Shown: positions 28,592 to 37,841 of the stretch, one piece after another | Position numbering within the stretch: the first letter of the stretch is position 1 | How the letters are laid out: each line of letters opens with the position of its first letter | Assembly (NCBI RefSeq): GCF_024171695.1 | Contig: NZ_JAMTCF010000012.1 | Span: 186,001-250,000 of the forward strand | Direction of reading: 5' to 3' | Source: Actinosynnema pretiosum | Lineage (GTDB): Bacteria; Actinomycetota; Actinomycetes; Mycobacteriales; Pseudonocardiaceae | Length of the DNA: 64,000 nt | Notes under the pieces: generated by a model | Told to the model about the DNA's origin: nothing | What the model saw: the letters and a program-made list of their open reading frames with translations, nothing else | Databases searched by the model: none | Program-made: the position numbers and the translations under genes

Positions 28592-29791
28592 TCAGCCCCG
28601 CTGCAGGGTCGTCAGCATCGCCTCCACGGCGATCCTCGGCTTCACGTTCCGCTCCAGCGCTCCCCGACACGCCAGCACTGCTTCAAGTCTGCGCAGCGTC
28701 GACTCACGGCTCCAAGCCGCCGCCGCCGTCCGGGCGTCCGCCGCGCGGTCCGGGTGGTTCAGCGCGGCCTCGGAGCCGGTCGAGGTGACCAGCACGTCCC
28801 GGTAGAACGCGGCCAGGTCCACCAGGGCCTGGTCGAGCGAGTCCCGCTGGGTCCGGGTTGCCCTGGACTTCTGCCGCTTCTCCAGGTCCTTGAGCGCGCC
28901 CTTGGCGCCCCTGGTGGCCGAGGCGGTGCCCTTGCCGGTGCCGCCCGCGCCCATGGCGGTCTCCAGCGCCTTGCGCTCCTGCTCGTCGCGCTCCTCGTTG
29001 GCGGAGAGCGCGTCGCCCTCGGCGGCCTTCACCAGGTCGTCGGCGCAGGTGAACACGTCGGCGGGCCTGCGCAGCGCGAGCGGGATGGCCAGCACGGACT
29101 CGCGGCGCAGCCTGCTCTGCTCGTCGGTGGCGAGCCTGCGGGCCCTGACCACGTTGCCGCCGGTCACCGACGCGGACCAGGACGCCAGGTCGGGGGCGAC
29201 GCCCTCCTCCTCCAGCGCGGCGGCCACGTCCGGGACCTTCGGGGAGCCCAGCCGCACCACGCGGCATCGGGAGCGGATGGTCACCGACACGTCGTACGGG
29301 TGCTCGGAGGGCGCGCAGAGCAGGAACACGGTGCGCTCCGGCGGCTCCTCGACCGCCTTGAGCAGCGCGTTCGACGCGCCCTCGGTGAGCCGGTCGGCGT
29401 CGGCGACGATCACGACCTGCCAGCGGCCCGAGGTGGGCCTGCGCGCGGACACCTGCACCAGCGAGCGCATCTCGTTCACCGAGATCGACAGGCCCTCGGG
29501 GGCGACCACGCGCACGTCGGCGTGGGTGCCCGCGAGCGCGGTGTGGCAGCCGGCGCACACGCCGCAGCCGGGCCGGTCGTCGGTGGCGGTGCACTGCAGC
29601 GCGCCCGCGAACGCCCTGGCGGCCTCGGTGCGGCCCGATCCGGGCGGCCCGGTGAACAGCCAGGCGTGCGTCATGGCGCCCGGCGCGGGCGTCCCCCCGG
29701 CGACGATCGCGGCGGCGGCCTCCGCCGCGGCGGCGAGCACGGTCACCGCGTCGGGCTGGCCGACGACCTCACTCCACACTCCCCTTGGCAC
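28592..29791 (-). CDS. holB: DNA polymerase III subunit delta'
   Basis: Clamp-loader subunit of 399 residues. It has an AAA+ fold with a modified P-loop, FTGPPGSGRTEAARAF (Lys replaced by Arg), a zinc-binding cluster CTATDDRPGCGVCAGC, the sensor segment IVADADRLTEGASNALLKAVEEPP and SRCRVVRL. Delta' is normally a non-hydrolysing stator, so the changed P-loop fits. The GTG start at 29791 has no ribosome site, but TACGGT lies 6 nt upstream, so it is likely leaderless. The gene is 14 bp after the kinase-fusion gene, matching the tmk-holB link of other bacteria. Confidence 0.93.
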   Translation of the reverse strand: MPRGVWSEVVGQPDAVTVLAAAAEAAAAIVAGGTPAPGAMTHAWLFTGPPGSGRTEAARAFAGALQCTATDDRPGCGVCAGCHTALAGTHADVRVVAPEGLSISVNEMRSLVQVSARRPTSGRWQVVIVADADRLTEGASNALLKAVEEPPERTVFLLCAPSEHPYDVSVTIRSRCRVVRLGSPKVPDVAAALEEEGVAPDLASWSASVTGGNVVRARRLATDEQSRLRRESVLAIPLALRRPADVFTCADDLVKAAEGDALSANEERDEQERKALETAMGAGGTGKGTASATRGAKGALKDLEKRQKSRATRTQRDSLDQALVDLAAFYRDVLVTSTGSEAALNHPDRAADARTAAAAWSRESTLRRLEAVLACRGALERNVKPRIAVEAMLTTLQRG

Positions 29792-29804
29792 GGGACAACC
29801 GTAC

Positions 29805-31907
29805 TCAGGGGGCCTCGGCGAGCGGAGCGGCAGCGCGGATCTCGCCGCCGACCAGGCGCGCCACGGCGTCCTTGACCCGCGCGGCGACCTCGTCCGGGGT
29901 GCCGTCGGCGTCGACCACGAGGTAGCGGTCGGGGTCGGCGGCGGCCATGCCGGTGAGCAGGCGCTGGACCTGCCAGTGGTGCTCGGCGTTGGTGATGGTG
30001 CGGCGGGCGCCCTCCAGCCCGGCGGGGACCGCGCCGGGGGGCGCGCCGAGCGCGGAGGCGGGCAGCGTGGTGGGGGTGCGGTCGAGCAGCACGGTCAGGT
30101 CGGGGCGGAGCCTGCCGGTGGCCCAGTCGGACAGCCGCTCCAGCTCGGAGGTGTCGACGGAGCCGGAGGCGGAGAAGTGCGCTATCGGGCTGTCGGCGAA
30201 CCGGTCGACGACGACGATCAGCCCGTCCTCCAGCGCGGGCCGGATGCGCCGCTCGACCACGTCGGCGCGCACGGCGGCGGCCACCAGCGCGTGCGCCCGC
30301 ACCCCGGCCAGGTCGGCGGTGTTGAGCAGCTCGTGGACCCGGTGCTCGTCCAGGTCGGGGTCGCTGGCCAGCAGCACCTCGTGCCCGGCGGAGCGCAGCA
30401 CCTCGGCCAGCTCGCGGGCCTGCACGGAGGTGTCCAGGCTGGCGTCGCCCTCCACGGTGATGAGCAGGCCGCGCTCCCGGCGGGGCCTGCCGCGCAGCGC
30501 GGCGAGCAGGTCGGACAGGATCGGGGTCTCGCGCCGGTCGTCCATGAGCCGGTAGGCGATCAGGCCGACGGCGGCGGCCAGCACGCCCGCGCCGAACAGC
30601 ACCGGGCGGGTGCCGTCGATCTTGAGCGGGTGGTCCAGGACGGTGATGACCCTGGGCTGCAGGGTGGTCACCAGCAGCGGGCTGGCCACCGTGGACAGAC
30701 CGAGGATGACCTTCATCAGGGACTGGACCAGGGCGACCATCCGGCCGCGCACCTCGTCCTCGACCTTGGAGCCGATGATGGTCAGGCCGGTCAGGAACGC
30801 GATGCCCGCGCAGCCGCCGACCAGGGCGACCGCGACCAGGGCGAACCACAGGTGCGGGGCCAGCGACACCACGCCCAGGCTCAGGCCCGCGCAGACGATG
30901 GTGACGCCGAAGAGCCTGCCGTGGGTGAGCCTGCGGGCCAGCTTGGGGGCGGTGATCATGCCGGTGGCCAGGCCCGCGAAGACGGCGATGAACAGCAGGC
31001 CGTAGGCGCTCTCGCCGCCGAGCAGGCTCAGCGCGTACAGCTTGGCGCTGCCGATGACCGCGCCCGCCGCCGCGAACGCGCCGGTCATGCCGATGACCAG
31101 GCCGCGCAGCAGCGGACGGCGCCAGGCGTAGGCGAGGCCGTCGCGCATCATCACGAGGAAGCCGGGGGCGTCCTCGTCGCGCTTGCGGGGCGTGGCCATG
31201 CGGCCGGACAGCTCGGGGATGCGGGTGGCGACCAGGACGGCGGAGGAGACGTAGAGCAGGCCGTTGACCACCACGGCGATGGTGGCGATGCGGAAGCTGA
31301 GGTCGCCGCCCTGCAGGTGGAAGTAGCCGGGGATGCCGGAGATCAGCGCGTAGAGGCCGAAGCCGCTGATGGTGGTGATGCCGTAGGTCATCACCAGGCC
31401 GAGCTGGTTGGCGGTCTCCACCTGGTCGGGCCTGCGCAGCAGGTTGGGCACCGCCGAGTCCTTGGCGGGTATCCACAGCATGGCGCAGCAGCCGATGAGG
31501 AAGTTCGCGATGAACAGCCACCAGGCGGTGCCGACGAAGGCGATGGACAGGAACAGGCCGCCGCGCGCCAGGTCGCAGGCGACCATGACCTTGCGGCGGT
31601 CGAACCGGTCGGCGAGGACGCCGCCGAGCGGGGCGAAGAGCATCCCCGGCAGCAGCTGGGTGATGACGACCGCGCTGAGCGCGAAGCCCTCCCAGCGGTA
31701 GCCCTCGGCGAGCTTGGTGACCAGACCCGTCAGCGCCAGGAGTGACAGCCAGTCACCCACGCTGCAGAGGTAGGTGACGCCCCAGAGCCTGCGGAAGGGG
31801 CGGATGGCCAACACGCTCCGGATGCGATGCCCGGTGGACGCCTCGGTCCGGTTGCTCCCGGATCGTCCCGGCCCACCAGCCGTGTCGCTGTCCTGGATGG
31901 TGCTCAC
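29805..31907 (-). CDS. MFS transporter fused to thymidylate kinase-like domain (degenerate P-loop)
   Basis: The 700-residue protein is an N-terminal 12-TM major facilitator (about 35-455, with GGVLADRFDRRKVMV as the loop 2-3 motif) fused to a dTMP-kinase-like domain (about 478-690). Such fusions next to holB are known in actinobacteria and annotated as bifunctional dTMP kinase. Here the P-loop, expected as EGxDGxGKST, reads EGDASLDTS (486-494): the nucleotide-binding Gly and Lys are gone. DRF (568-570) and VDRFADSPIAH remain. The kinase half is therefore probably inactive, and another tmk should exist elsewhere. GTG start directly behind GGGG. Confidence 0.85.
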   Translation of the reverse strand: MSTIQDSDTAGGPGRSGSNRTEASTGHRIRSVLAIRPFRRLWGVTYLCSVGDWLSLLALTGLVTKLAEGYRWEGFALSAVVITQLLPGMLFAPLGGVLADRFDRRKVMVACDLARGGLFLSIAFVGTAWWLFIANFLIGCCAMLWIPAKDSAVPNLLRRPDQVETANQLGLVMTYGITTISGFGLYALISGIPGYFHLQGGDLSFRIATIAVVVNGLLYVSSAVLVATRIPELSGRMATPRKRDEDAPGFLVMMRDGLAYAWRRPLLRGLVIGMTGAFAAAGAVIGSAKLYALSLLGGESAYGLLFIAVFAGLATGMITAPKLARRLTHGRLFGVTIVCAGLSLGVVSLAPHLWFALVAVALVGGCAGIAFLTGLTIIGSKVEDEVRGRMVALVQSLMKVILGLSTVASPLLVTTLQPRVITVLDHPLKIDGTRPVLFGAGVLAAAVGLIAYRLMDDRRETPILSDLLAALRGRPRRERGLLITVEGDASLDTSVQARELAEVLRSAGHEVLLASDPDLDEHRVHELLNTADLAGVRAHALVAAAVRADVVERRIRPALEDGLIVVVDRFADSPIAHFSASGSVDTSELERLSDWATGRLRPDLTVLLDRTPTTLPASALGAPPGAVPAGLEGARRTITNAEHHWQVQRLLTGMAAADPDRYLVVDADGTPDEVAARVKDAVARLVGGEIRAAAPLAEAP

Positions 31908-31986
31908 CCCCTAGGTCGCAGGTCACCAGGGTAACCGGCTGTGCTGGTCGGGGGGCCGGATCGGGCGCAGCGGTGAGGTTCGCCTC

Positions 31987-32577
31987 TCAGCGCAGGGCGT
32001 CGAGGAGCGCGCCGACGATCTCGCGGAGCGTGGTGAAGAGCATGGAGGCGATGACGCCGAGGACGACCAGGATGGCGACCACCGTGCTGCCGGTCCCCTT
32101 CGCCTGGGCCTCGGGGCGCGGGGGCGGCGCGGCCGGGGACCCGCCCCGCCGGTGCCCGGCCCGCTGGGTCGGGACCTGCGGGGGCTGGAACTGCTGGTGC
32201 TGGAACTGCGGGTGCTGGAACTGCGGGTACGGGGCGGGCGAGAACGACGGCTGCGGCTGCGGGACCGACGCGCGCGGGGCCCGCCCGCCGCCTGCCCGGC
32301 CCGCCTGCGGGAGCGCGGTCTGCGGTCCGCGCGGCCGGGTGGAGCGCGCCGCCCGCTGGGGCGTCGCGTGGACAGGACGCGCGACCGGCGTGACCGGCGC
32401 CGGGGCCCGGACGTCGGCGGCCGGGACCTGGGCGGGCGTCTCGGGCACGGGCAGCGCCCAGGGCAGCTCGCCGGTGACCAGCCCGGCGAGCGGGTCGGGG
32501 AACGCGGCGGGCGGCGGCGGGGCCTGCGTGCCGTCCGGTCCGAACAGCCCGCCGTCCCCACCCGCCGCTGCGGCCAC
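31987..32577 (-). CDS. Proline-rich tail-anchored hypothetical protein
   Basis: A 196-residue protein of unknown family. Residues about 1-160 are disordered, rich in Pro, Ala, Gln and Arg, with a short FQHPQFQHQQFQPPQ repeat. The only hydrophobic segment is at the C-terminus (STVVAILVVLGVIASMLF, about 164-181), so it looks tail-anchored with the bulk in the cytoplasm. The GTG start lies 5 bp after the topA stop, with GAGGA overlapping the gap, so the two are cotranscribed. No function can be proposed. Confidence 0.6.
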   Translation of the reverse strand: MAAAAGGDGGLFGPDGTQAPPPPAAFPDPLAGLVTGELPWALPVPETPAQVPAADVRAPAPVTPVARPVHATPQRAARSTRPRGPQTALPQAGRAGGGRAPRASVPQPQPSFSPAPYPQFQHPQFQHQQFQPPQVPTQRAGHRRGGSPAAPPPRPEAQAKGTGSTVVAILVVLGVIASMLFTTLREIVGALLDALR

Positions 32578-32582
32578 GGTCC

Positions 32583-35354
32583 TCAGCCCTTCGACTTCGC
32601 CGGGGTCTTCTTCGCGGCGGGCTTCTTCGCCGCGGGCTTCGCGGCGGCCTTCGTCGTCCTGGCCGCGGGCTTCTTCTTGGTGCTCGGCCCCTTGGCCCGC
32701 TTCTCCGCCAGCAGCTCGGAGCCCCGCTCGTCGGACAGCGTCTCCACGTTGTCCGACTTGCGCAGCGAGGCGTTGGTCTCGCCGTCGGTCACGTACGGGC
32801 CGAACCGGCCCTCCTTGACCACCATCGGCTTGCCGGACACCGGGTCGTTCCCGAGCTCCTTGAGCGGCGGGGCAGCCGCCGCGCGACCGCGCTTCTTGGG
32901 CTCGGCGTAGATCTTCAGCGCCTCGTCCAGGGTCACCGTGAACAGCTGGTCCTCGGTGGTCAGCGACCGCGAGTCGGTGCCGCGCTTGAGGTACGGCCCG
33001 TACCGGCCGTTCTGCGCGGTGATCTCCGCGCCGGACTCCGGGTCGGTCCCGACCAGGCGCGGCAGGGACAGCAGCCGCAGCGCGTCCTCCAGCGTCACGC
33101 TGTCCAGCGACATCGACTTGAACAGCGAGCCGGTGCGCGGCTTCGCGGCCTTCTTGCCGTCGGCGGGCTCGGGCAGCACCTCGGTGACGTACGGCCCGAA
33201 GCGCCCCTCCTTGGCCACGATCTCGTGCCCGGTCGCCGGGTCGTTGCCCAGCGAGCGCCCCTCCTGCGGGGTCGCGAACAGCTTCTCCGCGATCTCCAGG
33301 GACAGCTCGTCCGGCGGCAGGTCGTCGGGCAGGTTCGCCCGCTGCGACGCGCCGTCGACCTCGCGCTCCAGGTAGGGCCCGTACCGGCCGACCCTGACCA
33401 CGACGGTGTGCCCGGCCTCGTCGCTGAACAGCGGGATCGAGTTGATCTCGCGGGCGTCGATCTCCTCGACGCTGGAGCCGACCAGCTTCTTGAGCCCGCC
33501 GGAGCGGCCGATCGAGGTCTCGGGGCCGACGTCGCCGCCGAAGTAGAAGCCGGACAGCCAGGTGGTGCGCTCCTGGCGGCCCTCGGCGATGCCGTCGAGC
33601 TCGTCCTCCAGCGCGGCGGTGAAGTCGTAGTCGACCAGCCTGCCGAAGTGCTGCTCCAGCAGCCCGACCACCGCGAACGCCACCCAGGAGGGCACCAGCG
33701 CGGAGCCCTTCTTCCACACGTAGCCGCGGTCCTGGATGGTGCTGATGATCGACGCGTAGGTGGACGGGCGGCCGATGCCCAGGTCCTCCATGGTCTTGAT
33801 CAGGCTGGGCTCGGTGAAGCGCGGCGGCGGCGAGGTCGAGTGGCCGTCGGCGGACAGCTCGGCGGCGTGCACCGGCTGCTCGGCGACCAGCTGCGGCAGC
33901 CGGGACTCGGCGTCGTCGGCGTTGCCGCCCGCCTCCGAGTCGACCGTCTCCACGTACGCCTTGAGGAAGCCCGCGAACGTGATCGTGCGGCCGGAGGAGG
34001 CGAACAGGACCTCCTCGCCGCCGCCGGTGCGGCCCGCGACGCGCACGCTCGTGGTGTTGCCGCGCGCGTCGGCCATCTGGGAGGCGATGGTGCGCTGCCA
34101 GATCAGCTCGTAGAGCTTGTACTCGTCGGAGTCCAGCTCGCGGGCCACCTGGCCGGGGGTGCGGAAGACCTCGCCCGCCGGGCGGATGGCCTCGTGCGCC
34201 TCCTGGGCGTTCTTGACCTTGCGGGTGTACTGCCTGGGCTCCTTGGCCACGTACTGCGCGCCGTACAGGTCGGTGGCCTGGGCGCGGGCCGCGGTGATGG
34301 CGGTCTCCGACAGCGCGGTGCTGTCGGTTCGCATGTAGGTGATGTAGCCGTTCTCGTACAGCTTCTGCGCGGCCCGCATCGTGCGGTCGGCGGAGAAGCG
34401 CAGCTTGCGGCCCGCCTCCTGCTGGATCGTGGAGGTCATGAACGGCGGGTACGGCTTGCGCGTGTAGGGCTTCTCCTCGACGGAGGCCACCCGCATGGCC
34501 GCGCCGGTCAGGCCGTCGGCGATGGCGCGGGCGTGCGCCTCGTCCAGCACCTTGACCTCGACGCCGTCCTTGAGGCGGCCGTCCGAGCCGAAGTCGCGGC
34601 CGGTGGCGAGCCTGGTGCCGTCGACGGAGACGAGCCTGGCCGGGAACTGGCGCGGGGTGGCCTCGGCGCCCGCGTCGATCGTCGCGGAGACGTCCCAGAA
34701 CGAGGCGGTCACGAACTTCATCCGCTCGCGCTCGCGCTCGACCACGATGCGGGTCGCCACCGACTGGACGCGGCCCGCCGACAGCTTCGGCATGACCTTC
34801 TTCCACAGCACGGGGCTGACCTCGTAGCCGTAGAGGCGGTCGAGGATGCGGCGGGTCTCCTGCGCGTCGACCAGGCTCAGGTCCAGGTCGCGCGGGCTGG
34901 CGGCGGCGGCGAGGATCGCGGGCTCGGTGATCTCGTGGAACACCATGCGGCGCACCGGGACCGAGGGCTTGAGGGTCTCCAGCAGGTGCCAGGCGATGGC
35001 CTCGCCCTCGCGGTCGCCGTCCGTCGCGAGGTAGAGCTCGTCGACGCCCTTGAGCAGCTCCTTCAGCTCGGCGACGGTCGACTTCTTGTCCGGGGTGACG
35101 ATGTAGAGCGGCTCGAAGTCGTGGTCGACGTCCACGCCGAGCCGCGCCCAGGGCTGCCCCTTGTACTTGGCGGGCACGTCGGCCGCGCCGCGCGGCAGGT
35201 CGCGGATGTGCCCCTTCGACGACTCCACGACGAAGCCGTTGCCGAGGTAGGACGCGATCTTGCGCGCCTTGGTGGGCGACTCGACGATCACCAACCGCCG
35301 GTTGCCGTCCGCACTTCCCCCGGTGCTCTTCCTCGTTCGCGTCGATCCAGCCAC
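32583..35354 (-). CDS. topA: DNA topoisomerase I
   Basis: Type IA topoisomerase of 923 residues that relaxes negative supercoils. The Toprim domain has VIVESPTKARKIASYLG and DGDREGEAIAWH; the active Tyr is in GYITYMRTDST; the strand-passage elements include PKLSAGRVQSVATR. There are no zinc-ribbon cysteines; instead four TOPRIM-C-type repeats (GRYGPY, GRFGPY) and a Lys/Ala-rich tail follow, the actinobacterial pattern. The GTG start at 35354 has AGGA 5 nt upstream; the frame is open further up, but the protein begins just before RRLVIVESP. Confidence 0.97.
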   Translation of the reverse strand: MAGSTRTRKSTGGSADGNRRLVIVESPTKARKIASYLGNGFVVESSKGHIRDLPRGAADVPAKYKGQPWARLGVDVDHDFEPLYIVTPDKKSTVAELKELLKGVDELYLATDGDREGEAIAWHLLETLKPSVPVRRMVFHEITEPAILAAAASPRDLDLSLVDAQETRRILDRLYGYEVSPVLWKKVMPKLSAGRVQSVATRIVVERERERMKFVTASFWDVSATIDAGAEATPRQFPARLVSVDGTRLATGRDFGSDGRLKDGVEVKVLDEAHARAIADGLTGAAMRVASVEEKPYTRKPYPPFMTSTIQQEAGRKLRFSADRTMRAAQKLYENGYITYMRTDSTALSETAITAARAQATDLYGAQYVAKEPRQYTRKVKNAQEAHEAIRPAGEVFRTPGQVARELDSDEYKLYELIWQRTIASQMADARGNTTSVRVAGRTGGGEEVLFASSGRTITFAGFLKAYVETVDSEAGGNADDAESRLPQLVAEQPVHAAELSADGHSTSPPPRFTEPSLIKTMEDLGIGRPSTYASIISTIQDRGYVWKKGSALVPSWVAFAVVGLLEQHFGRLVDYDFTAALEDELDGIAEGRQERTTWLSGFYFGGDVGPETSIGRSGGLKKLVGSSVEEIDAREINSIPLFSDEAGHTVVVRVGRYGPYLEREVDGASQRANLPDDLPPDELSLEIAEKLFATPQEGRSLGNDPATGHEIVAKEGRFGPYVTEVLPEPADGKKAAKPRTGSLFKSMSLDSVTLEDALRLLSLPRLVGTDPESGAEITAQNGRYGPYLKRGTDSRSLTTEDQLFTVTLDEALKIYAEPKKRGRAAAAPPLKELGNDPVSGKPMVVKEGRFGPYVTDGETNASLRKSDNVETLSDERGSELLAEKRAKGPSTKKKPAARTTKAAAKPAAKKPAAKKTPAKSKG

Positions 35355-35482
35355 GCCGTCCTGCTCTCTTCGACCACTGTGTTCCCGACCCGCCAGTGTG
35401 CACTGCCCGGCGACCGCCGCAGGGCTGCCCTGGTCGGGACAGGGTGACACAACTGTGCCTGAACTTCCCCCAGGACGAGCCG

Positions 35483-36094
35483 CTACGCGGCGGGCCAGGT
35501 GCGGTCCCCGACCCCGGTCGGAGCACGTCCGACCAGCTCGGAGAGCCGTTCCAACCGCCTTCGGCCGGTCACCCGCAAAGCCGGTCCGCCCGACTTCGGG
35601 GTGAGCAGCGCGGCGGGCAGCCCGGCCGAGGCGAGCGCCGCGCGGAGCGGTTCGTGGGTGTCCGGCGCGTCCGGGTCGAGGCCGAGCAGGTAGCCCGGTT
35701 CGACCCAGCGGCCCGAGGTGAGCGCCCACAGCCGCAGCACCCCGCCGTGCGGGGTGAACCCGCTCGGGACGACCTTGGCGCCCGCGCGCAGCCAGTGCGC
35801 GGCGAGCGGGGCGAGGTCGGTCCGGAAAGGGGTCCTGACCTGCACCGGCGGTTCGGCTCCCGGCTCGGGTTCCGCGATCGGTTCGGGCGCGCCGGACTCG
35901 GCCTGCACGCCGCGCTCGGCGAGGGCCGCGACGAGCGCGGGCCCGCGCCAGGGCTCGGCGAGGACGGCGGTGAGGCGGGCGGCCCGCCCCCTGGCGAAGC
36001 CGAGCACCCGGCCCGGCCCGCAGAGCAGGCCGGCCAGGTCGTCGACGCCCGGTCGCCGCGCCTCGGCCGAGTAGAAGGACAGCTGTTGCCCCAC
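35483..36094 (-). CDS. Conserved-looking hypothetical protein upstream of topA
   Basis: A 203-residue cytoplasmic protein of no recognised family. It opens VVGQQLSFYSAEARRPGVDDLAGLLCGPG, has an acidic Pro/Glu linker in the middle (EPIAEPEPGAEPP), and a C-terminal half with ALTSGRWVEPGYLLGLDP and TPKSGGPALRVTGRRRLERL. By position it may be the counterpart of M. tuberculosis Rv3647c (inference). GTG 36094 is chosen because TACGCT lies 8 nt upstream, a leaderless arrangement; the open frame extends upstream without protein-like sequence. Confidence 0.65.
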   Translation of the reverse strand: MGQQLSFYSAEARRPGVDDLAGLLCGPGRVLGFARGRAARLTAVLAEPWRGPALVAALAERGVQAESGAPEPIAEPEPGAEPPVQVRTPFRTDLAPLAAHWLRAGAKVVPSGFTPHGGVLRLWALTSGRWVEPGYLLGLDPDAPDTHEPLRAALASAGLPAALLTPKSGGPALRVTGRRRLERLSELVGRAPTGVGDRTWPAA

Positions 36095-36222
36095 GACCCG
36101 GCAGCGTAGAACAGGCGTTCGACGCCGGCCAGTCCCGCGCGGGGGCGGGGCGACCCGACGAGTCGTCCCGATCTCACTCTTTCGTGTGAACTTCGCGCAC
36201 CTGCGCCCGAGTGGGCGCGGGG

Positions 36223-36876
36223 TCACTTGCCCGCGAGGGCGGACATCTGCTCGACCACCTCGACGCACTCGGGCGTCTTCTTCAGCACCTCGTTGAGCTC
36301 GGGCTTGTTCTTGCCGATCTCCTGGAGCGGCGCGACGAGGTCCTTCGCGTCACTGCCCTCGGACAGCTTGTCCAGCTCGGCCTCGAACGTGGGGCTGGCC
36401 GGGTCGAGCGCCTTGACCTTCCCCAGCGCCGCCTCGGCCTCCTCGCCGGAGGTCTTGAGCAGGGTGACGAACTGCTGGTGGAACTCCTCGCCGACGACGG
36501 CGGGCGCGCCGATCTCCTCCAGCTGCTTCGCGGCGTCGAGGCTCTCCTTGGCGCCGTCCTCCATGAACTCGACCAGCAGGTCCTTCTGCATGGCCTGCAT
36601 CTGGGCCTCGCTCACGTTCTCGCCCGCCTCCATGGCCTGCGCGAACATCTTCTTCATCAGCTCCAGGGCCGCCTTGGCCCGGCTGCCGAGGGTGGTGCAG
36701 AAGGAGGTCGCCCAGCGCGCCTCGCGCTCGCTGTCGTCGACCTGGGCGGAGACCGGGGCAGCGGACGCGGCGGAGGTGCCCGCGGGGGCCGCAGTGCCGT
36801 CGGTGTTCGTGCTGCACGCGGACAGCACGAGGGTCGCGGAGAGCAGCACGGACGTGACGGACAGGTGACGCTTCAC
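36223..36876 (-). CDS. Paralogous lipoprotein A (PEL-x9-C family)
   Basis: The 217-residue product has a signal peptide with lipobox LVLSAC (Cys21), a short Ala/Ser/Thr linker, and an all-helical domain. Two more cysteines, Cys60 (SFCTTLG) and Cys204 (PELNEVLKKTPEC), frame the domain and could form a disulfide. It is one of four consecutive genes with the same plan, each ending in PEL, nine residues, Cys. The start GTGAAG and an upstream GGGGGTA are also shared. No known family is recognised; the role may be envelope structure or sensing. Confidence 0.75.
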   Translation of the reverse strand: MKRHLSVTSVLLSATLVLSACSTNTDGTAAPAGTSAASAAPVSAQVDDSEREARWATSFCTTLGSRAKAALELMKKMFAQAMEAGENVSEAQMQAMQKDLLVEFMEDGAKESLDAAKQLEEIGAPAVVGEEFHQQFVTLLKTSGEEAEAALGKVKALDPASPTFEAELDKLSEGSDAKDLVAPLQEIGKNKPELNEVLKKTPECVEVVEQMSALAGK

Positions 36877-37022
36877 TAGCTAGTACCCCCAGAAGAGTTA
36901 AAAAATCTGCCCGAAAGGTACAGAGCAGGTCTGACAAAGATCGACTGAGTTATCGCAGCGTGCCCCAAGTTGGTCCGTTCAGGGGGACTTGGGATGTGCG
37001 ACGGCGAGACGCCAGCCTGAGC

Positions 37023-37715
37023 TCAGCCGCTCCCCGGCAGCTGACCGGACTTCGACGCCATCTCCCGGCACGGTCCGGCGGCGGCGAAGGCGGGAGCCAG
37101 CTCCGGGTCGCCCTTGGCGCTCTCCAGGTGCTTCTGCAGCGCGTCGGACCCGCCCTGCCCCTGGTCGAGCGCCGCCATCTGCTCCGCGAACGCCGGGTCG
37201 GCGGCGGTCAGCCCCTGGAGCTTCTTCGCCGCGGCGGCGGACTCCGCTCCCGCGCCCTCCAGGAACTTGACGATCTCCGCGTGCAGCGCGGCGGAGCGCC
37301 CGGTGGGCGCACCCAGCTCGTTCAGCTTCTTCACCGAACCGGCCATCGCGGTCCCGGTGCCCGCGAGGTAGTCCAGCACCGCTGTCCGGTAGCCGTCGAG
37401 GTCGCCGCCCTCCATCCGGGAGCTGACGTCCTCGAGCATCGCGAGGCTGCGGTCGACCATGCCGTTGAAGGTGGCGCAGGACTCCCCGGCCCAGCTGACC
37501 GCCTTCGGGTCGGCGCCGTCGCCGCCGGACTTCGCGCTCGCCGAGGTCGGGGCCGCGGAGGCGGCCCCCGAGGGCGCGACCGCCGAGGGCGCGGAGGACG
37601 AGGTCGCCGGGGCGCCGCTCGCGGGCGCGGCCGTGCCCGAGGCGCCGGACGAGCAGGCGGAGAGCACGGCGGCGCAGGCCAGCGCGGCGCCGACCAGGGA
37701 AACGCGGAACTTCAC
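37023..37715 (-). CDS. Paralogous lipoprotein B (PEL-x9-C family)
   Basis: A 230-residue lipoprotein (lipobox VLSAC, Cys21) with a longer disordered Ser/Ala/Pro linker (22-68) than its neighbours. The helical domain is framed by Cys80 (ESCATFNG) and Cys216 (PELAPAFAAAGPC). The middle shares LNELGAP, LHAEIVKFL and a D-P-x-F element with the next gene. It starts GTGAAG with GGGGGTA about 9 nt upstream. About 145 bp separate it from lipoprotein A, so each copy may have its own promoter. Confidence 0.75.
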   Translation of the reverse strand: MKFRVSLVGAALACAAVLSACSSGASGTAAPASGAPATSSSAPSAVAPSGAASAAPTSASAKSGGDGADPKAVSWAGESCATFNGMVDRSLAMLEDVSSRMEGGDLDGYRTAVLDYLAGTGTAMAGSVKKLNELGAPTGRSAALHAEIVKFLEGAGAESAAAAKKLQGLTAADPAFAEQMAALDQGQGGSDALQKHLESAKGDPELAPAFAAAGPCREMASKSGQLPGSG

Positions 37716-37841
37716 GGAAAAGATACCCCCAAGCGAGTGAAAACCTCCCCTCGCGAAAAGGTACAGATCATTTTCCGCTTGGTCCAGAGATCGTTTTCCC
37801 GGTGAATTCGATCTTTTGGTGGACGTGCGCCGGGATTCCGG

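Noticed and set aside
28375..28788. Plus-strand frame with one hydrophobic segment after tRNA-Thr
   Set aside because: No ribosome-binding site, Arg/Pro/Ser-rich remainder, and 200 bp of antisense overlap with holB.
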